Shown piece by piece: positions 50,180 through 59,647 of a stretch of DNA of 64,000 bases. The notes under the pieces were generated by a model, which saw only the letters and a list, made by a program, of their open reading frames with translations, searched no databases and was not told the origin of the DNA. The DNA is from JAWPMV01 sp038527215 (GTDB lineage: Bacteria > Bacteroidota > Bacteroidia > J057), in contig JBCBGC010000006.1 in NCBI GenBank assembly GCA_038527215.1, positions 1 to 64,000 on the forward strand, in the 5' to 3' direction. A program made the translations under genes and the position numbers. The number at the start of each line of letters is the position of its first letter. Positions within the stretch are counted from its first letter, which is position 1.

Positions 50180-52606
50180 ATGTTACGCAACTACTTTCTT
50201 ACCGCAATCCGCAACCTCTGGCGATACAAAACCTTTTCCGCCATCAACATTATCTGCTTGTCTGTGAGCATGGGCGTATGCTTTTTGCTCATTCAGTTGA
50301 TGGGGTTTCACCTTCGTTTTGACCGCTTCCACGAAAAGAAAGATCAGTTATACAGAATTGGCTCTTACGACTTGTCTACCGAAGACTGGTTTAATAATTA
50401 TTATGCTACCCTGCCCCTGGCCTTACAGCCTCACCTGGAAGCCCACTTAAAAGAGGGAGAGGTGATGTTGCCCATCATCCACATGGGGGGAGAAGTGGTG
50501 GTTAGAGAAGATTCTACTGACGAAGAGAGATATGTGGGAGATGTGCTGATGAGTAACGCGCAATTCTTCGACATTTTCAGTTTCCCTTTGGTAAAAGGCG
50601 ACCCTTCAGACCTTAGCAAGCCTTACCATATTTTCCTTACTGAAGACAACGCAAAATCCTTGTTTGGGGAGGAGGATCCTATCGGAAAAGCGATTTGGTC
50701 TGGCCATGATTCTACCTATTACCGGGTAAGTGGTATTGTGAAAGATTTGCCCAAGCAATCACACATCCAGTTTGATGCCATTGCTTCCATTGGTGGATAC
50801 CGGGTCCGTACCCCTGATGGCCGGATAGACTATTTGCAAATGGCCTATAAAGATTGGGACTGGCGCAGTGGGTATCTCTATTTTTATAGTCCGGACCCCG
50901 GCTTTGAGGACCGCCTTCATGCTGCCATACCATCAATCCAGCAAGTGCACTTTGACGGGGAGGAGAAAATGAAATTCCACGTGCAGCAGATGGCAGATGT
51001 ACACTTGATTGGTGCCCCCCAGAGCCATTTCACCAAGCGGGAGATTTACAATCCGTTTCCCTGGTTTATCCCTTATATCGCCTTGTTTATAGGCTTATTG
51101 GTGATTGGCTCCGCTTTGTTCAATTACATCAACCTGACCCTGGCCCGCTCTTTTACCCGGCTTAAGGAAATGGGGGTACGTAAAGTTGTGGGAGCGAGTA
51201 AGCGACAGATTCAGTTCCAGTTAATCTGTGAATCAATGGTCCTGGCCTTTTTTGCTTTCTTAGTAGCCCTAACGCTGTTGCAATTTTTGATTCCGCTTTT
51301 CTACGAATCTGGTTTGCCGGAGAATATTTTCCTGTTGGACGAAAGCCCTGACATTTTCCTTTGGTTTGTGCTTTTTGCGATCCTGGCGGGTCTGGTAGGC
51401 GGATTTTTTCCAGCCCTTTTCTACGGCAGAATCAAACCCATCATCATTCTTCGGGGCATGGAAAACAATAAGCTCCTCGCCAAAATAGGGTGGAGAAAAG
51501 CCCTGATCGTATTACAGTTTGGCTTGTCCATCATTTGGTTTGCCTCCGGCGCCTTACTCTTCGGTCAGGTGCGCTATCTGGTAACCAAGGATCATGGATT
51601 TACGCCTGAGAATCAGGTCATCGTACCTATTAATCCAGAGGATGTGCCCAAAGCCCGGTCCATGGTTACGGAATTTCCCGAGTTGACTGAGATTTGCTTT
51701 AGTTCCTCTACCCCCGGAAGTGCCGCGCGGGCGGACTGGCAAAGCTGGCGACCTGGCACAGAGGACACGGTGAACCTCTTTTTCATGTCCGCTGACCAGG
51801 CGTTTATTCCTCAGATGGGGATAGAAATGATGGCTGGAAAAAACTTCCCTGAGGAACTGAGCGGGCAAAGTCAATCCTTCGCCATCCTGAGTAGACTGGC
51901 AGTCCGGGATATGCATTTTGACACCCCTGAGGACGCTATCGGCCAGCCCATCATGCTGATCGAGGGAGATAGCTCCTATATGCTTACCGTGATAGGGGTG
52001 GTCAAAGATTTCCACAACAAAGAAATCACCATGCCGCCCAGCCCTGTCGTCATGGTATACCAGCCCAAACGGTTTTACAACGCCTTGGTCAAGGCTGAAA
52101 CCGAAAACCCGGGAGAGCTGCTGGGGAAGATCTTTAGTTACTGGAATGAAGGTCGCAAGCGCTATTATGGAGTCCGGTATCTGGATGAAAAAATCGCCCA
52201 AAGCTACATCGCCATGTCTGTCATTCTGAATGTAGTGGGATTCGTGGCCCTGCTCTCCACCATCATCGCTTGTCTGGGCCTATTGGGTATGGCCGTCTTT
52301 ACCGTACAGCATCGCACCAAAGAAATGGGTATTCGTCGGGTCCTGGGGGCTTCCTTTGGGCAGCTTTCCTATCAGCTTTCCCGTAATTTCCTCAGTCTGC
52401 TGCTCATCAGCATTGTGGTCGCCTTGCCCGTCGTCTATTTCCTGAATGAAATCTGGCTTTCTCAAATCACCTATCGTTTGCCTTATAGTGGGGTGGTCAT
52501 AGGTGCCAGTGCGTTGATCATGCTGATGACCGGTTTAGCTACCATACTGCCCATGACCATCAAAGTCGCTCGCACCAACCCAGCGGATGTCTTGCGGGAT
52601 GAGTAA
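50180..52606 (+). CDS. FtsX/MacB-type ABC transporter permease
   Basis: 808 residues. The layout is MacB-like and doubled: membrane segment FSAINIICLSVSMGVCFLLI (~18-37), periplasmic domain ~45-285, FtsX block (~290-430) with YINLTLARSFTRLKEMGVRK, then a second membrane segment (WRKALIVLQFGLSIIWFASG), second periplasmic domain and final FtsX block (RTKEMGIRRVLGASFGQLSY). It ends NPADVLRDE. There is no prefix domain and no adjacent ATPase gene, unlike the 61.4-kb permease. Its homologue at 25.6 kb shares the architecture. Role (efflux, lipoprotein or peptide export) unknown. Confidence 0.9.
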   Translation: MLRNYFLTAIRNLWRYKTFSAINIICLSVSMGVCFLLIQLMGFHLRFDRFHEKKDQLYRIGSYDLSTEDWFNNYYATLPLALQPHLEAHLKEGEVMLPIIHMGGEVVVREDSTDEERYVGDVLMSNAQFFDIFSFPLVKGDPSDLSKPYHIFLTEDNAKSLFGEEDPIGKAIWSGHDSTYYRVSGIVKDLPKQSHIQFDAIASIGGYRVRTPDGRIDYLQMAYKDWDWRSGYLYFYSPDPGFEDRLHAAIPSIQQVHFDGEEKMKFHVQQMADVHLIGAPQSHFTKREIYNPFPWFIPYIALFIGLLVIGSALFNYINLTLARSFTRLKEMGVRKVVGASKRQIQFQLICESMVLAFFAFLVALTLLQFLIPLFYESGLPENIFLLDESPDIFLWFVLFAILAGLVGGFFPALFYGRIKPIIILRGMENNKLLAKIGWRKALIVLQFGLSIIWFASGALLFGQVRYLVTKDHGFTPENQVIVPINPEDVPKARSMVTEFPELTEICFSSSTPGSAARADWQSWRPGTEDTVNLFFMSADQAFIPQMGIEMMAGKNFPEELSGQSQSFAILSRLAVRDMHFDTPEDAIGQPIMLIEGDSSYMLTVIGVVKDFHNKEITMPPSPVVMVYQPKRFYNALVKAETENPGELLGKIFSYWNEGRKRYYGVRYLDEKIAQSYIAMSVILNVVGFVALLSTIIACLGLLGMAVFTVQHRTKEMGIRRVLGASFGQLSYQLSRNFLSLLLISIVVALPVVYFLNEIWLSQITYRLPYSGVVIGASALIMLMTGLATILPMTIKVARTNPADVLRDE

Positions 52607-52608
52607 GC

Positions 52609-53832
52609 CTACTCCTGCAAGAGCGGCTGAATGGCCGATACCTTGCCATCGATCGCTGGTAAGGGTAAGCCTAACAGTTCGGTTACCAACGGAAAGACAT
52701 GTATATTTTCCAAGGGGCCTATCCGGGCCCCTTTTTTGATACCTGGACCTCGTGCATATAAAATACCGTTCATCTCCGGGGTAAGGTATGGGTCAAAGCC
52801 ATGGGTACCCCAGACAGCGGACCGGAAGCTACCGAAGCCTCCAGCCCCCCTGAAGACATGGCCGGCATGCGCCACCAGAAAAATGTCCCCAATGCGGTCG
52901 CTGTCCCGGTAGTGCCAGGGCACAGGCGTATTTTCCCGGCGGTAGGCTTTAAAGTTGGTTTCCCGCTCGGTCAGGGTTTCATATATCTTTTGCACCTCCT
53001 GGTCATCTGGAACAAAAATGTGGACATGGGTACCATTTTCCAGGACCCTGAGGTCCTGGGGTAAGCCTTCCAGGACTTTGGACATGGAAATATGGGTATC
53101 GGGCTTCTTTTCCATTTTGTACATGCCGTGATCAGAGGTAATGATCACATTCACGGAAAAAGGGAAGCGGTTGAGCCCATTCATCAGTTGTCCCAATAAG
53201 CGGTCGGCTTCCAGAACTGCCTCTTTGATGCCCTCAGAGTCCGGACCCGAACGATGCCCTTCCGAATCTACCAGCGAAAAATAGAGAGAGACAAAACGCG
53301 GGCGCGCCGAATCCGGCATAGAAAACCATTGCAGGACGGTTTTTACCCTTTGGGTATTGGGAACAGAGCCATCATAGCGATTATAGATATCGGGATATCT
53401 TCCTTTGATCGGCGCTTCTGACCCCACCCAAAAGTAGGAGGCGGATTTCATGCTGTACTCCTGTACCCATTGCCAAAGCGGAAACCCTCCGTAGAAATAG
53501 GGATCCTTTACCAGGTCGGATTTACTCATCTTATATATCACATCCCGGCCGGGATCAAGAAAGGTATTATCTACCAGGCCATGATGCCCCGGATATAAAC
53601 CTGTAACCAGGGTATAGTGGTTGGGGAAGGTCTTGCTGGGGTAGGAGGGAACCAGGGCTTCGGCCTGGGCTCCTTCTTCAATGAATTTTAGAAAATTGGG
53701 CGGCTGAAATTTCTGCACATAGTCAGCTCGAAAGCCATCAAAGGAAATCAGCAATACGTGGGATTGATCCGTCTGCGCATAAGTGGGGAGGACCAGGTAA
53801 GCGAAAAAAAGACTTAGCAGAACACGGTACAT
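52609..53832 (-). CDS. Exported nucleotide pyrophosphatase/phosphodiesterase (ENPP family)
   Basis: 407 residues with a signal peptide (LFFAYLVLPTYAQ). The alkaline-phosphatase-superfamily metal site and nucleophile are clear: VLLISFDGFRADYVQKF (first Asp, residue ~30), the nucleophile Thr68 in PSKTFPNHYTLVTGLYPGHH, FSLVDSEGHRSGPDS (~187), VIITSDHGMYKM (~230) and the metal-binding His near the end (GTHGFDPYLTPEM). ENPP enzymes cut phosphodiester bonds in nucleotides or choline lipids. The gene is convergent with the FtsX gene (2-base gap) and has the GGTCA-N7-TGACC dyad just upstream. Confidence 0.92.
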   Translation of the reverse strand: MYRVLLSLFFAYLVLPTYAQTDQSHVLLISFDGFRADYVQKFQPPNFLKFIEEGAQAEALVPSYPSKTFPNHYTLVTGLYPGHHGLVDNTFLDPGRDVIYKMSKSDLVKDPYFYGGFPLWQWVQEYSMKSASYFWVGSEAPIKGRYPDIYNRYDGSVPNTQRVKTVLQWFSMPDSARPRFVSLYFSLVDSEGHRSGPDSEGIKEAVLEADRLLGQLMNGLNRFPFSVNVIITSDHGMYKMEKKPDTHISMSKVLEGLPQDLRVLENGTHVHIFVPDDQEVQKIYETLTERETNFKAYRRENTPVPWHYRDSDRIGDIFLVAHAGHVFRGAGGFGSFRSAVWGTHGFDPYLTPEMNGILYARGPGIKKGARIGPLENIHVFPLVTELLGLPLPAIDGKVSAIQPLLQE

Positions 53833-53845
53833 AGGTCAGAGATTT

Positions 53846-53862
53846 GGTCAAAAATACTGACC
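53846..53862. promoter_or_regulatory. Dyad GGTCA-N7-TGACC upstream of the ENPP gene
   Basis: GGTCA (53846-53850) and TGACC (53858-53862) are a perfect 5-base dyad 14 bases before the start. Short enough to be chance; possible operator. Confidence 0.3.
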
Positions 53863-53918
53863 AGAAAAGGAAAATAGCAGCCCTGGATTACATTTAAGCA
53901 ACCGCAGACCTGGCCAGA

Positions 53919-56900
53919 TCATGCCTTAACTCTCCGCCAGCCCAACCAGCTAAATAACAGGATGCCGCCTACAAGCAGGAGCCACCACCAGGAAGTCGCC
54001 GGGGATAATTCCACAGGGGAGACATCTCCCATGATGACCAGGCCTCCCCAGTATTGGGGGGATAGGGTGCGTCCCCGCGCAGTGGTCAGATAGGCAAGCT
54101 TGGCTTGTCGCAAGGCTTCATCCTTGGCCTTGCCCTGGGCCAGGTATTCATAAAAATATCCAGTGATCTCGGCACTGGCTTTTTCATCGATTTTCCAAAG
54201 CCCGGTCACGATGCTTTCACTGCCAGCGTAGTTGACGGCATGGGCAATAGAAATCATGCCTTCTCCCGGCTGAAAACCGGGTTTTCCCGTTTCACAGGCA
54301 GACAGGATGGTCACCTTGGCCCGGAGATCACAATTGTAAATTTCGTGAGTATAGAGATAGTTGTCTTCTCCTTCTGGCTGGCGCGGATTTTTGGCAAAAA
54401 TCAGGCGGGAGCGCTCGGGCATCACATTATTGGACTCTGCGTGGGTCCCTATATAAATGATCTTATGGCGGGCCTCCCGGTTTTTAAAGGCTGACTCTGT
54501 AGACGCTTCTTCCACAAAAAAATCGCCTCCCCAATCCTGACGGAGTTTTTTGCCTAAATCCACCATAAACGGCTGCGGCAAGAGTTGCAGATAAGTTTGG
54601 TCAGTCAGCATAGAATCCTCTACTCCCTCCAGGTAAACGGCTTTCATCTCGTCCAGAAAGCCTGGAGCAAAGCCTACGAAGTTTTCCTTAAAGGGCGGAG
54701 ATTCCGTGGGTTTTTCCAGCAAAAACAAGCTGTAGTTGTAGGAAAAAATATAGGTATTCAACAGGCAACGCTCGGTTAGTTCTTCCCAGGATTTGGTAGG
54801 GGAGGGCAGGAGCAATTCAAAGCTGAGGTTGAACAATTCCCGGTCTGGGACGATCACCACGCGCTGGTTCTCCAGATGAGGGATCACAGGCTCCCAGAGA
54901 TCGCGGTAGAGTTTATGCAAAAGCGTACCGCTAAGCTCAGGGGATGACATATCGCCCAGTTCCCGAAGATCGGATGCAATGGAGTCTGCTTGGATTTGGA
55001 CAAAATGAGAAGAGGATGCATTGACGATCAGGGCAAATAATTCTTCTTCAATAAACAGATAGCGCACCAGGCTACTGCCAGGGTTTAGATTGCTTTGTAG
55101 ATCTTCTACCGGGAGGAGAATGGAGCCAAAGCGCATCTTGAAATAGCGCGGATGGTTCTGTTGGAGGCTATCCAAATAGGCTTGCCAGGCTTCAGACTTG
55201 GAGAAAAAAGCCTGAACAGGATTTGTGTCTGGGGATTCTTCTCCGGATAAACCGGTCGAGAGGGAAGCTCGCAAGACTTGCTCGCGCTCCATGACGGCTG
55301 GCGGAACGTCCACAAACTGCAGCTTCTTTTCCTCATTCAGGCGGCGGCGAATTCGATTGTAAAGGCTGGATTCATGCAGGCTGAGCAAGCGATTCAAATA
55401 GGCTTCCTCTGCGGTTCGATCGTAGAGTTCCTGAGACAGCTTTTTCAGGTAGTGGAACAAAGCTCCATTCTGATGAATGATCACTTGCAATCCTTCCAGG
55501 GTGGCGTGGGTAGATTTTTGTTTGTCCAGAATCTCCACCAGCGGGTCTAATTCGGCCAATAAGGACTTCAGAAAACTGACCGAAGGGTCTGGATTCAGGG
55601 CATACCGGGCCCGGGTGCGGAGCACCACGGCATCTGCTCTTCGGTATTCAAACTGCAGGGAGTCAAAGAGATTGACCCGACTACTGAGCGCTTCTTCCGC
55701 ATTTTCCAGGGCGACATTCGCCCAATAGAGAGAGGAATCATGCTGCCCCAATCGTCTGTACACATCCGAGAGGTAATTGGTGTGGATGAGGGTAACCAAA
55801 CTGGCTTTCCCTTGCCGTTCCAGCACATATACATAGCCTCGGGTGGCCCGGTCCAAAGCTGCTTCTCTATCGCCCTGATCCGCATAAAAGATCGCTGCAT
55901 CATTCAAGAGGTTGAGGTAAATCTCATAATAATCCCCAGTGATGCTCTTTTTGTATAAATCCTCGGCTGCTTCAAAATGAACCCGTGCTGCTGCTGGCCG
56001 CCTCAGGGCATCGTCCACCAGGGCTTTGTAATAATGCGCATCTCCGGCCCAGTAGAGATAGGCTCCCGGAGCTGCTTCGATCAGTTCCAGGCCTTTGTCC
56101 AACATATTCGCGGCCAGTTCAAAATTATTCAGGTAAAAGTGCGTCTGTCCGACCAGGATTTGCGCTTTGAAATGCTCGGGGCTATCCTCGGGCAGATACT
56201 TCTCTTTCTGACGAAGCGAGTAGGTGAGCAAATCCAGGGTTTTGCTCCAGTCTCCTAACTCCCGATACTGCCCGGCCAGATTTTCAATCGCCTGGAACCT
56301 GAACATGCGAGCATCTAATTGCACGGGCTCACTGGGGGCCAGCGGAATATATTTTTCCAGTAAGCTGATAACCTTTCTCATCACCTCGATCGCTTCCTGA
56401 GATCGACCCTGATTACTCAGGATAGCCGCCATATTGTTGTTGATCATGGCGGGTCGGTAATATTGATTGCGGGCTGAGGAGTCAGTTCGCTCCAGGGTTT
56501 GTAAGGCCAACTGATAATAAGCGTAGGCACTATCCAGACGCGAGGTAAACCAATTGACATTGCCCAGTCCATTGTATAGGAGGACCAGGCTTTCGGGAGA
56601 GGTGAGGGAATCAGCCAGATAGGCTGCTTTCGCCCGAAGGTAATAATCTTTACACAGGTTGATGTCTCCTAATCGCTGGGCGAGGGTCCCAATATTGAGT
56701 AAAATCAGGCCTTTCTCTTCGTCCCGAACTTCCGGCGCTTTTTCGGCATATACCAGCGCTTCTTTGTTGGCTTCAAAGGCGGCGGCCTGATCTCCCCGCC
56801 ATTCGTGAAAGGAGCCCAATTCCAGGTAAACTTGTCGGATGCTTCGGGCGGGGGCTTGCTGGTCAAGAAATGTTTGTAAAAAGGCCTCCGCTGCGGGTAA

Positions 56901-57140
56901 GGCGGCAGCTTGGCCTTGCTGGTAATAAGCGGTGCGGCCCACCAGCGGCAGATAAAAAGCCAGACTATCCCAGTTTCCTGCTGCTTTGAGGGCAGTCATT
57001 TGGGCCGTTAAGGCCTGTTCAGCACTAGCGTAGGAACCCGCTTCCAACAAAGCCTCAATGGCGGCCAGTCCTCCTTCTGCCCGGACCGAAAAACTTCCCA
57101 GCAGACTCAAAAGGATCAGCAGACCAAGCGACTTATTCAT
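53919..57140 (-). CDS. Exported TPR/CHAT-domain (caspase-like) protein with C-terminal membrane anchor
   Basis: 1,073 residues with a signal peptide (LLILLSLLGSFSVRAEG). Residues ~40-520 hold TPR repeats (LLNIGTLAQRLGDINLCKDY, LYNGLGNVNWFTSRLDSAYA, AILSNQGRSQEAIEVMRKVI). The CHAT domain spans about 690-1,035, with catalytic His900 in IIYIGTHAES and Cys949 in TILSACETGKPGFQPGEGMI, then VTGLWKIDEKASAEITGYFY. A membrane segment (SWWWLLLVGGILLFSWLGW) ends the protein. CHAT proteases are caspase-like cysteine peptidases, known in immune and signalling systems. The gene overlaps the upstream anti-sigma-like gene by 8 bases. Signal peptide plus C-terminal anchor place the protease outside the cytoplasm. 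Confidence 0.9.
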   Translation of the reverse strand: MNKSLGLLILLSLLGSFSVRAEGGLAAIEALLEAGSYASAEQALTAQMTALKAAGNWDSLAFYLPLVGRTAYYQQGQAAALPAAEAFLQTFLDQQAPARSIRQVYLELGSFHEWRGDQAAAFEANKEALVYAEKAPEVRDEEKGLILLNIGTLAQRLGDINLCKDYYLRAKAAYLADSLTSPESLVLLYNGLGNVNWFTSRLDSAYAYYQLALQTLERTDSSARNQYYRPAMINNNMAAILSNQGRSQEAIEVMRKVISLLEKYIPLAPSEPVQLDARMFRFQAIENLAGQYRELGDWSKTLDLLTYSLRQKEKYLPEDSPEHFKAQILVGQTHFYLNNFELAANMLDKGLELIEAAPGAYLYWAGDAHYYKALVDDALRRPAAARVHFEAAEDLYKKSITGDYYEIYLNLLNDAAIFYADQGDREAALDRATRGYVYVLERQGKASLVTLIHTNYLSDVYRRLGQHDSSLYWANVALENAEEALSSRVNLFDSLQFEYRRADAVVLRTRARYALNPDPSVSFLKSLLAELDPLVEILDKQKSTHATLEGLQVIIHQNGALFHYLKKLSQELYDRTAEEAYLNRLLSLHESSLYNRIRRRLNEEKKLQFVDVPPAVMEREQVLRASLSTGLSGEESPDTNPVQAFFSKSEAWQAYLDSLQQNHPRYFKMRFGSILLPVEDLQSNLNPGSSLVRYLFIEEELFALIVNASSSHFVQIQADSIASDLRELGDMSSPELSGTLLHKLYRDLWEPVIPHLENQRVVIVPDRELFNLSFELLLPSPTKSWEELTERCLLNTYIFSYNYSLFLLEKPTESPPFKENFVGFAPGFLDEMKAVYLEGVEDSMLTDQTYLQLLPQPFMVDLGKKLRQDWGGDFFVEEASTESAFKNREARHKIIYIGTHAESNNVMPERSRLIFAKNPRQPEGEDNYLYTHEIYNCDLRAKVTILSACETGKPGFQPGEGMISIAHAVNYAGSESIVTGLWKIDEKASAEITGYFYEYLAQGKAKDEALRQAKLAYLTTARGRTLSPQYWGGLVIMGDVSPVELSPATSWWWLLLVGGILLFSWLGWRRVKA

Positions 57141-57861
57141 TACTCATTTCTTTAAGCAAGGCGGCGACTTCCGGCCGATCACTTTTTTCCAGAAACTCCC
57201 TGGCTACCTGAGCTTGTCCGTTTTTCAAAAAGGCCAATCCCAAATACCAGTAGGCCTCTTCCTTAAAAGCCAGGGCAGTATCAGCTACCACAGCCTGGAA
57301 GTAGGGAATGGCTTCTACTTCTTTTCCTTCGGCCAACAGGGCTGACCCAAGGAAGTAATTGAGGGTATCCTGAGGACGGGTATCGTCTCTGAGGCTCAGC
57401 CAACGATCCAAGGCGGCCTGATAGGCACCCCGCTTATAGTCTACCATGCCCCGAAAAAAGGCGTAGTTTTCCGACTGACTCATGGGGGTGATCAAGCCTG
57501 GATCGGCTTCGTAATAAGCTGCGTACAATTGCTGCTGGGGGCTGTTGTCCTGGCTCCACCACCAGGCACCGAATAAGGCCAGTAGGGTAACGGCGGCCGC
57601 CGCCGCCCACCGCCAGTTCCAGAGAGGACGAGCTTCCGCTTCCTGGGGTAAGCTCTGGTGGAACTGATCCATCAATTGATGTAGGACGGCTTGTTCTACG
57701 CCTGCCTGCAGTACCCGGACTTCTCCAAGTTGTTGCCGGAGCAGGGGCTTTTCTGCCAGTGCCTGTTCAAAAGCTTCTCGCTCACCTTCTACCATTTCTC
57801 CAGCCAGGTAAGCCTCAATCTTGTGAAATATTTCTTCGGGTATAGGTTGATAGGCTGCCAC
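57133..57861 (-). CDS. Anti-sigma-like membrane protein with periplasmic TPR domain
   Basis: 242 residues. The N-terminal ~75 residues resemble a cytoplasmic anti-sigma domain without zinc ligands (IEAYLAGEMVEGEREAFEQA, LAEKPLLRQQLGEVRVLQAG). One membrane segment follows (WRWAAAAAVTLLALFGAWWW, ~82-101), then a periplasmic TPR-like half (FFRGMVDYKRGAYQAALDRW, YWYLGLAFLKNGQAQVAREF). It lies between the sigma-factor gene (4-base gap) and the CHAT gene (8-base overlap). The likely role is to hold the sigma factor and respond to a periplasmic signal, perhaps cleavage or binding by the CHAT/TPR protein; this is inference. Confidence 0.82.
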   Translation of the reverse strand: MAAYQPIPEEIFHKIEAYLAGEMVEGEREAFEQALAEKPLLRQQLGEVRVLQAGVEQAVLHQLMDQFHQSLPQEAEARPLWNWRWAAAAAVTLLALFGAWWWSQDNSPQQQLYAAYYEADPGLITPMSQSENYAFFRGMVDYKRGAYQAALDRWLSLRDDTRPQDTLNYFLGSALLAEGKEVEAIPYFQAVVADTALAFKEEAYWYLGLAFLKNGQAQVAREFLEKSDRPEVAALLKEMSNE

Positions 57862-57865
57862 AGAT

Positions 57866-58444
57866 CTAAGCTTGATTTTCTAAGGTGAGGCTGCGCAGTT
57901 TTTGCATACAGCGGTATTTTTGATTGCGGACCGAAGCCGGGGCCATGTTGACTTCTTCGGCGATTTCCTTGAGGGACTTCTGGTCGAAATAAAAGCGCTT
58001 GAGTAAGAGTTGACATTGATCGCCCAGCAGTCCGTAGGCGGCCATGGCTTGTTTCAGGCGCGGATCTTCGGTCTCTTCAGGCAAGAGTTCTGGTTCTACA
58101 GAAGGGGGATGCGCTACGGTCGCTTCCAGGCTAGCCATTTTTTTGACTTGCCCGGAACGCAAAAAATCCAGCCATTTGTTTTTGGCGATTTGGTATAAAT
58201 ACCCATCTAATGAGGACGGACCCTGGGGCGTAAACTTTCCCTGCCTGACATTTTTCCAGACCGCTACGAAGGCTTCCTGGAAGATATCTTTGGCCAGAGA
58301 GGCATCACCCTTGTTTTGCAGAATATACTTTTCCACTTTGACAAAGTTTCTGGTGTAAAGGGCTTGCAAGGTTGTAGAATCATTGCTGATGATTCCCTGA
58401 ACCATGCTTACTGCTTCGCTCATATCTAGATTGTCTATTCCCAA
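57866..58444 (-). CDS. ECF-type RNA polymerase sigma factor
   Basis: 192 residues. Region 2: YTRNFVKVEKYILQNKGDAS, DIFQEAFVAVWKNVRQGKF, LDGYLYQIAKNKWLDFLRSG. Region 4: GDQCQLLLKRFYFDQKSLKE and the HTH IAEEVNMAPASVRNQKYRCM. It is the first gene of the sigma/anti-sigma/CHAT operon. ECF factors are normally held inactive by the adjacent membrane protein and released by an envelope signal. Its promoter is not defined; the gene starts 17-20 bases after a region of no obvious consensus. Confidence 0.92.
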   Translation of the reverse strand: MGIDNLDMSEAVSMVQGIISNDSTTLQALYTRNFVKVEKYILQNKGDASLAKDIFQEAFVAVWKNVRQGKFTPQGPSSLDGYLYQIAKNKWLDFLRSGQVKKMASLEATVAHPPSVEPELLPEETEDPRLKQAMAAYGLLGDQCQLLLKRFYFDQKSLKEIAEEVNMAPASVRNQKYRCMQKLRSLTLENQA

Positions 58445-58609
58445 AAAGCGAAATTACGCAGTGGGAAATATACACATTTTTCCAGCTCGCCCAAGCCCCG
58501 AAAGCCGGGGAAAGCCAGTTCAAGCAGACCTTTGATGAGCCCTTTCTTGTTATTACACTTCCACATCGAATAGCCAGCGCTTTTGTCATCCATCCATAGC
58601 GACCGAATT

Positions 58610-58650
58610 AAAAAAAAGCCCCCTGCAATCTGGTAGATCGCAGGGGGACA
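58610..58650 (-). terminator. Intrinsic terminator of the DUF2807 gene, separated from it by a MITE
   Basis: CCCCCTGC (58619-58626) pairs with GCAGGGGG (58640-58647); on the minus strand it is followed by a run of eight T. The 160-base insertion at 58675-58834 lies between the stop codon and this terminator. Confidence 0.8.
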
Positions 58651-58674
58651 GGGTGTTTGTTTGTTGTTGGGTTA

Positions 58675-58834
58675 GAGCCTGTTTAAATGTTGAGATTTTG
58701 TGGGGAATAAGCAGGATTTGGGGGTTCTGAGGAACCATTTTCCTGAGGCATAGCGCGCTATGGCGAAGGTAAATGGTGAAATCAGGTTCCCAAAAGACAA
58801 GTATTCCCCTGAAGATTAATGTTTTAACAGGCTC
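58675..58834. mobile_element. 160-bp palindromic MITE inserted at a stop codon
   Basis: Ends are GAGCCTGTT (58675) and AACAGGCTC (to 58834). The whole element is an imperfect palindrome centred on CATAGCGCGCTATG (58749-58762); matching blocks include GGGGAATA/TATTCCCC and ACCATTT-CCT/AGG-AAATGGT. TTA flanks it on both sides (58672-58674 and 58835-58837), a 3-base target duplication that coincides with the TAA stop (minus strand) of the DUF2807 gene. It encodes nothing. Transposing enzyme unknown. Confidence 0.85.
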
Positions 58835-59647
58835 TTAGTTAGCGTCGATCAGGCTACCGGCTCCTGAGATGTTAGAGTTGACAGAACTTGGGGTGCCTTT
58901 GTAGAGCACGGTGCTGGCTCCAGAGATGGTAACGTCCAGGATGCCACCGTTTACAAAAACCTCCGCATCTCCGGCTCCGCTGGCTTTGACGCTTACATCT
59001 ACGCTCTGGTAGTTGTAGGATTTGAGATCGCCTGAGCCCGAAATGTCGGCGGTGAAGGACGTACCACTGCCTTTCAGTTTCATATCGCCACTTCCAGAAA
59101 TATCGGTTTCCAGATCATCGGCAGAGAGCACCAGGTCAGCATTGCCTGAACCGGAAATCTTTACGGTAGCGAGCTGTACAGGATTGAGGGCCACAAAATC
59201 AGCATCCCCTGCGCCAGATACGCGGAATTCAAAGCCATCAGCAATGGCCATGCTGTCCTGCGTTTCCAGATCTGAGGCACCGGAAACCTCAACTTTTTCC
59301 AAAGCCTGAGCGGGAGGAACGGTTACAAATACGTCGAAAGTCATGTTCCCGCGAAAGCAACCGTCAATTTCTACGATCAGGGTTCCATTGTCTACCCGTA
59401 CTTCAGCGGCGTCGAGTACTTCCTGCTCGCCCTCTACGATGATTTCCTGGGTGGCTCCACTACGGAGGTATACATTGGCTACGTCCCGGGAATCAATTTT
59501 GGTGAAGCTGGCCAAGGCCAAAGTATCGGCTTCCACCGGACCGGTAGCATCGATACAAATAGGATCTACCAAAGAACAGGCGCTGAATACCATACTGAGT
59601 ACAGCCAGGGCCAGGGTGCTTTTTACGATCGTTAACTTTTTCATCAT
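58835..59647 (-). CDS. DUF2807/GIN-domain lipoprotein (auto-transporter-adhesin-like head domain)
   Basis: 270 residues from 59647 with a lipoprotein signal (LAVLSMVFSACSLVDP). The mature region has the right-handed beta-helix pattern of DUF2807: FTKIDSRDVANVYLRSGATQ, then repeats of the type VEVSGASDLETQDS, VKISGSGNADLVLSADDLET, DISGSGDMKLKGSGTSFTA, DISGSGDLKSYNYQSVDVS, VKASGAGDAEVFVNGG and ISGASTVLYKGTPSSV. Function is unknown; the domain is common in Bacteroidota envelope proteins. Its TAA stop was duplicated by the adjacent MITE. Confidence 0.9.
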   Translation of the reverse strand: MMKKLTIVKSTLALAVLSMVFSACSLVDPICIDATGPVEADTLALASFTKIDSRDVANVYLRSGATQEIIVEGEQEVLDAAEVRVDNGTLIVEIDGCFRGNMTFDVFVTVPPAQALEKVEVSGASDLETQDSMAIADGFEFRVSGAGDADFVALNPVQLATVKISGSGNADLVLSADDLETDISGSGDMKLKGSGTSFTADISGSGDLKSYNYQSVDVSVKASGAGDAEVFVNGGILDVTISGASTVLYKGTPSSVNSNISGAGSLIDAN

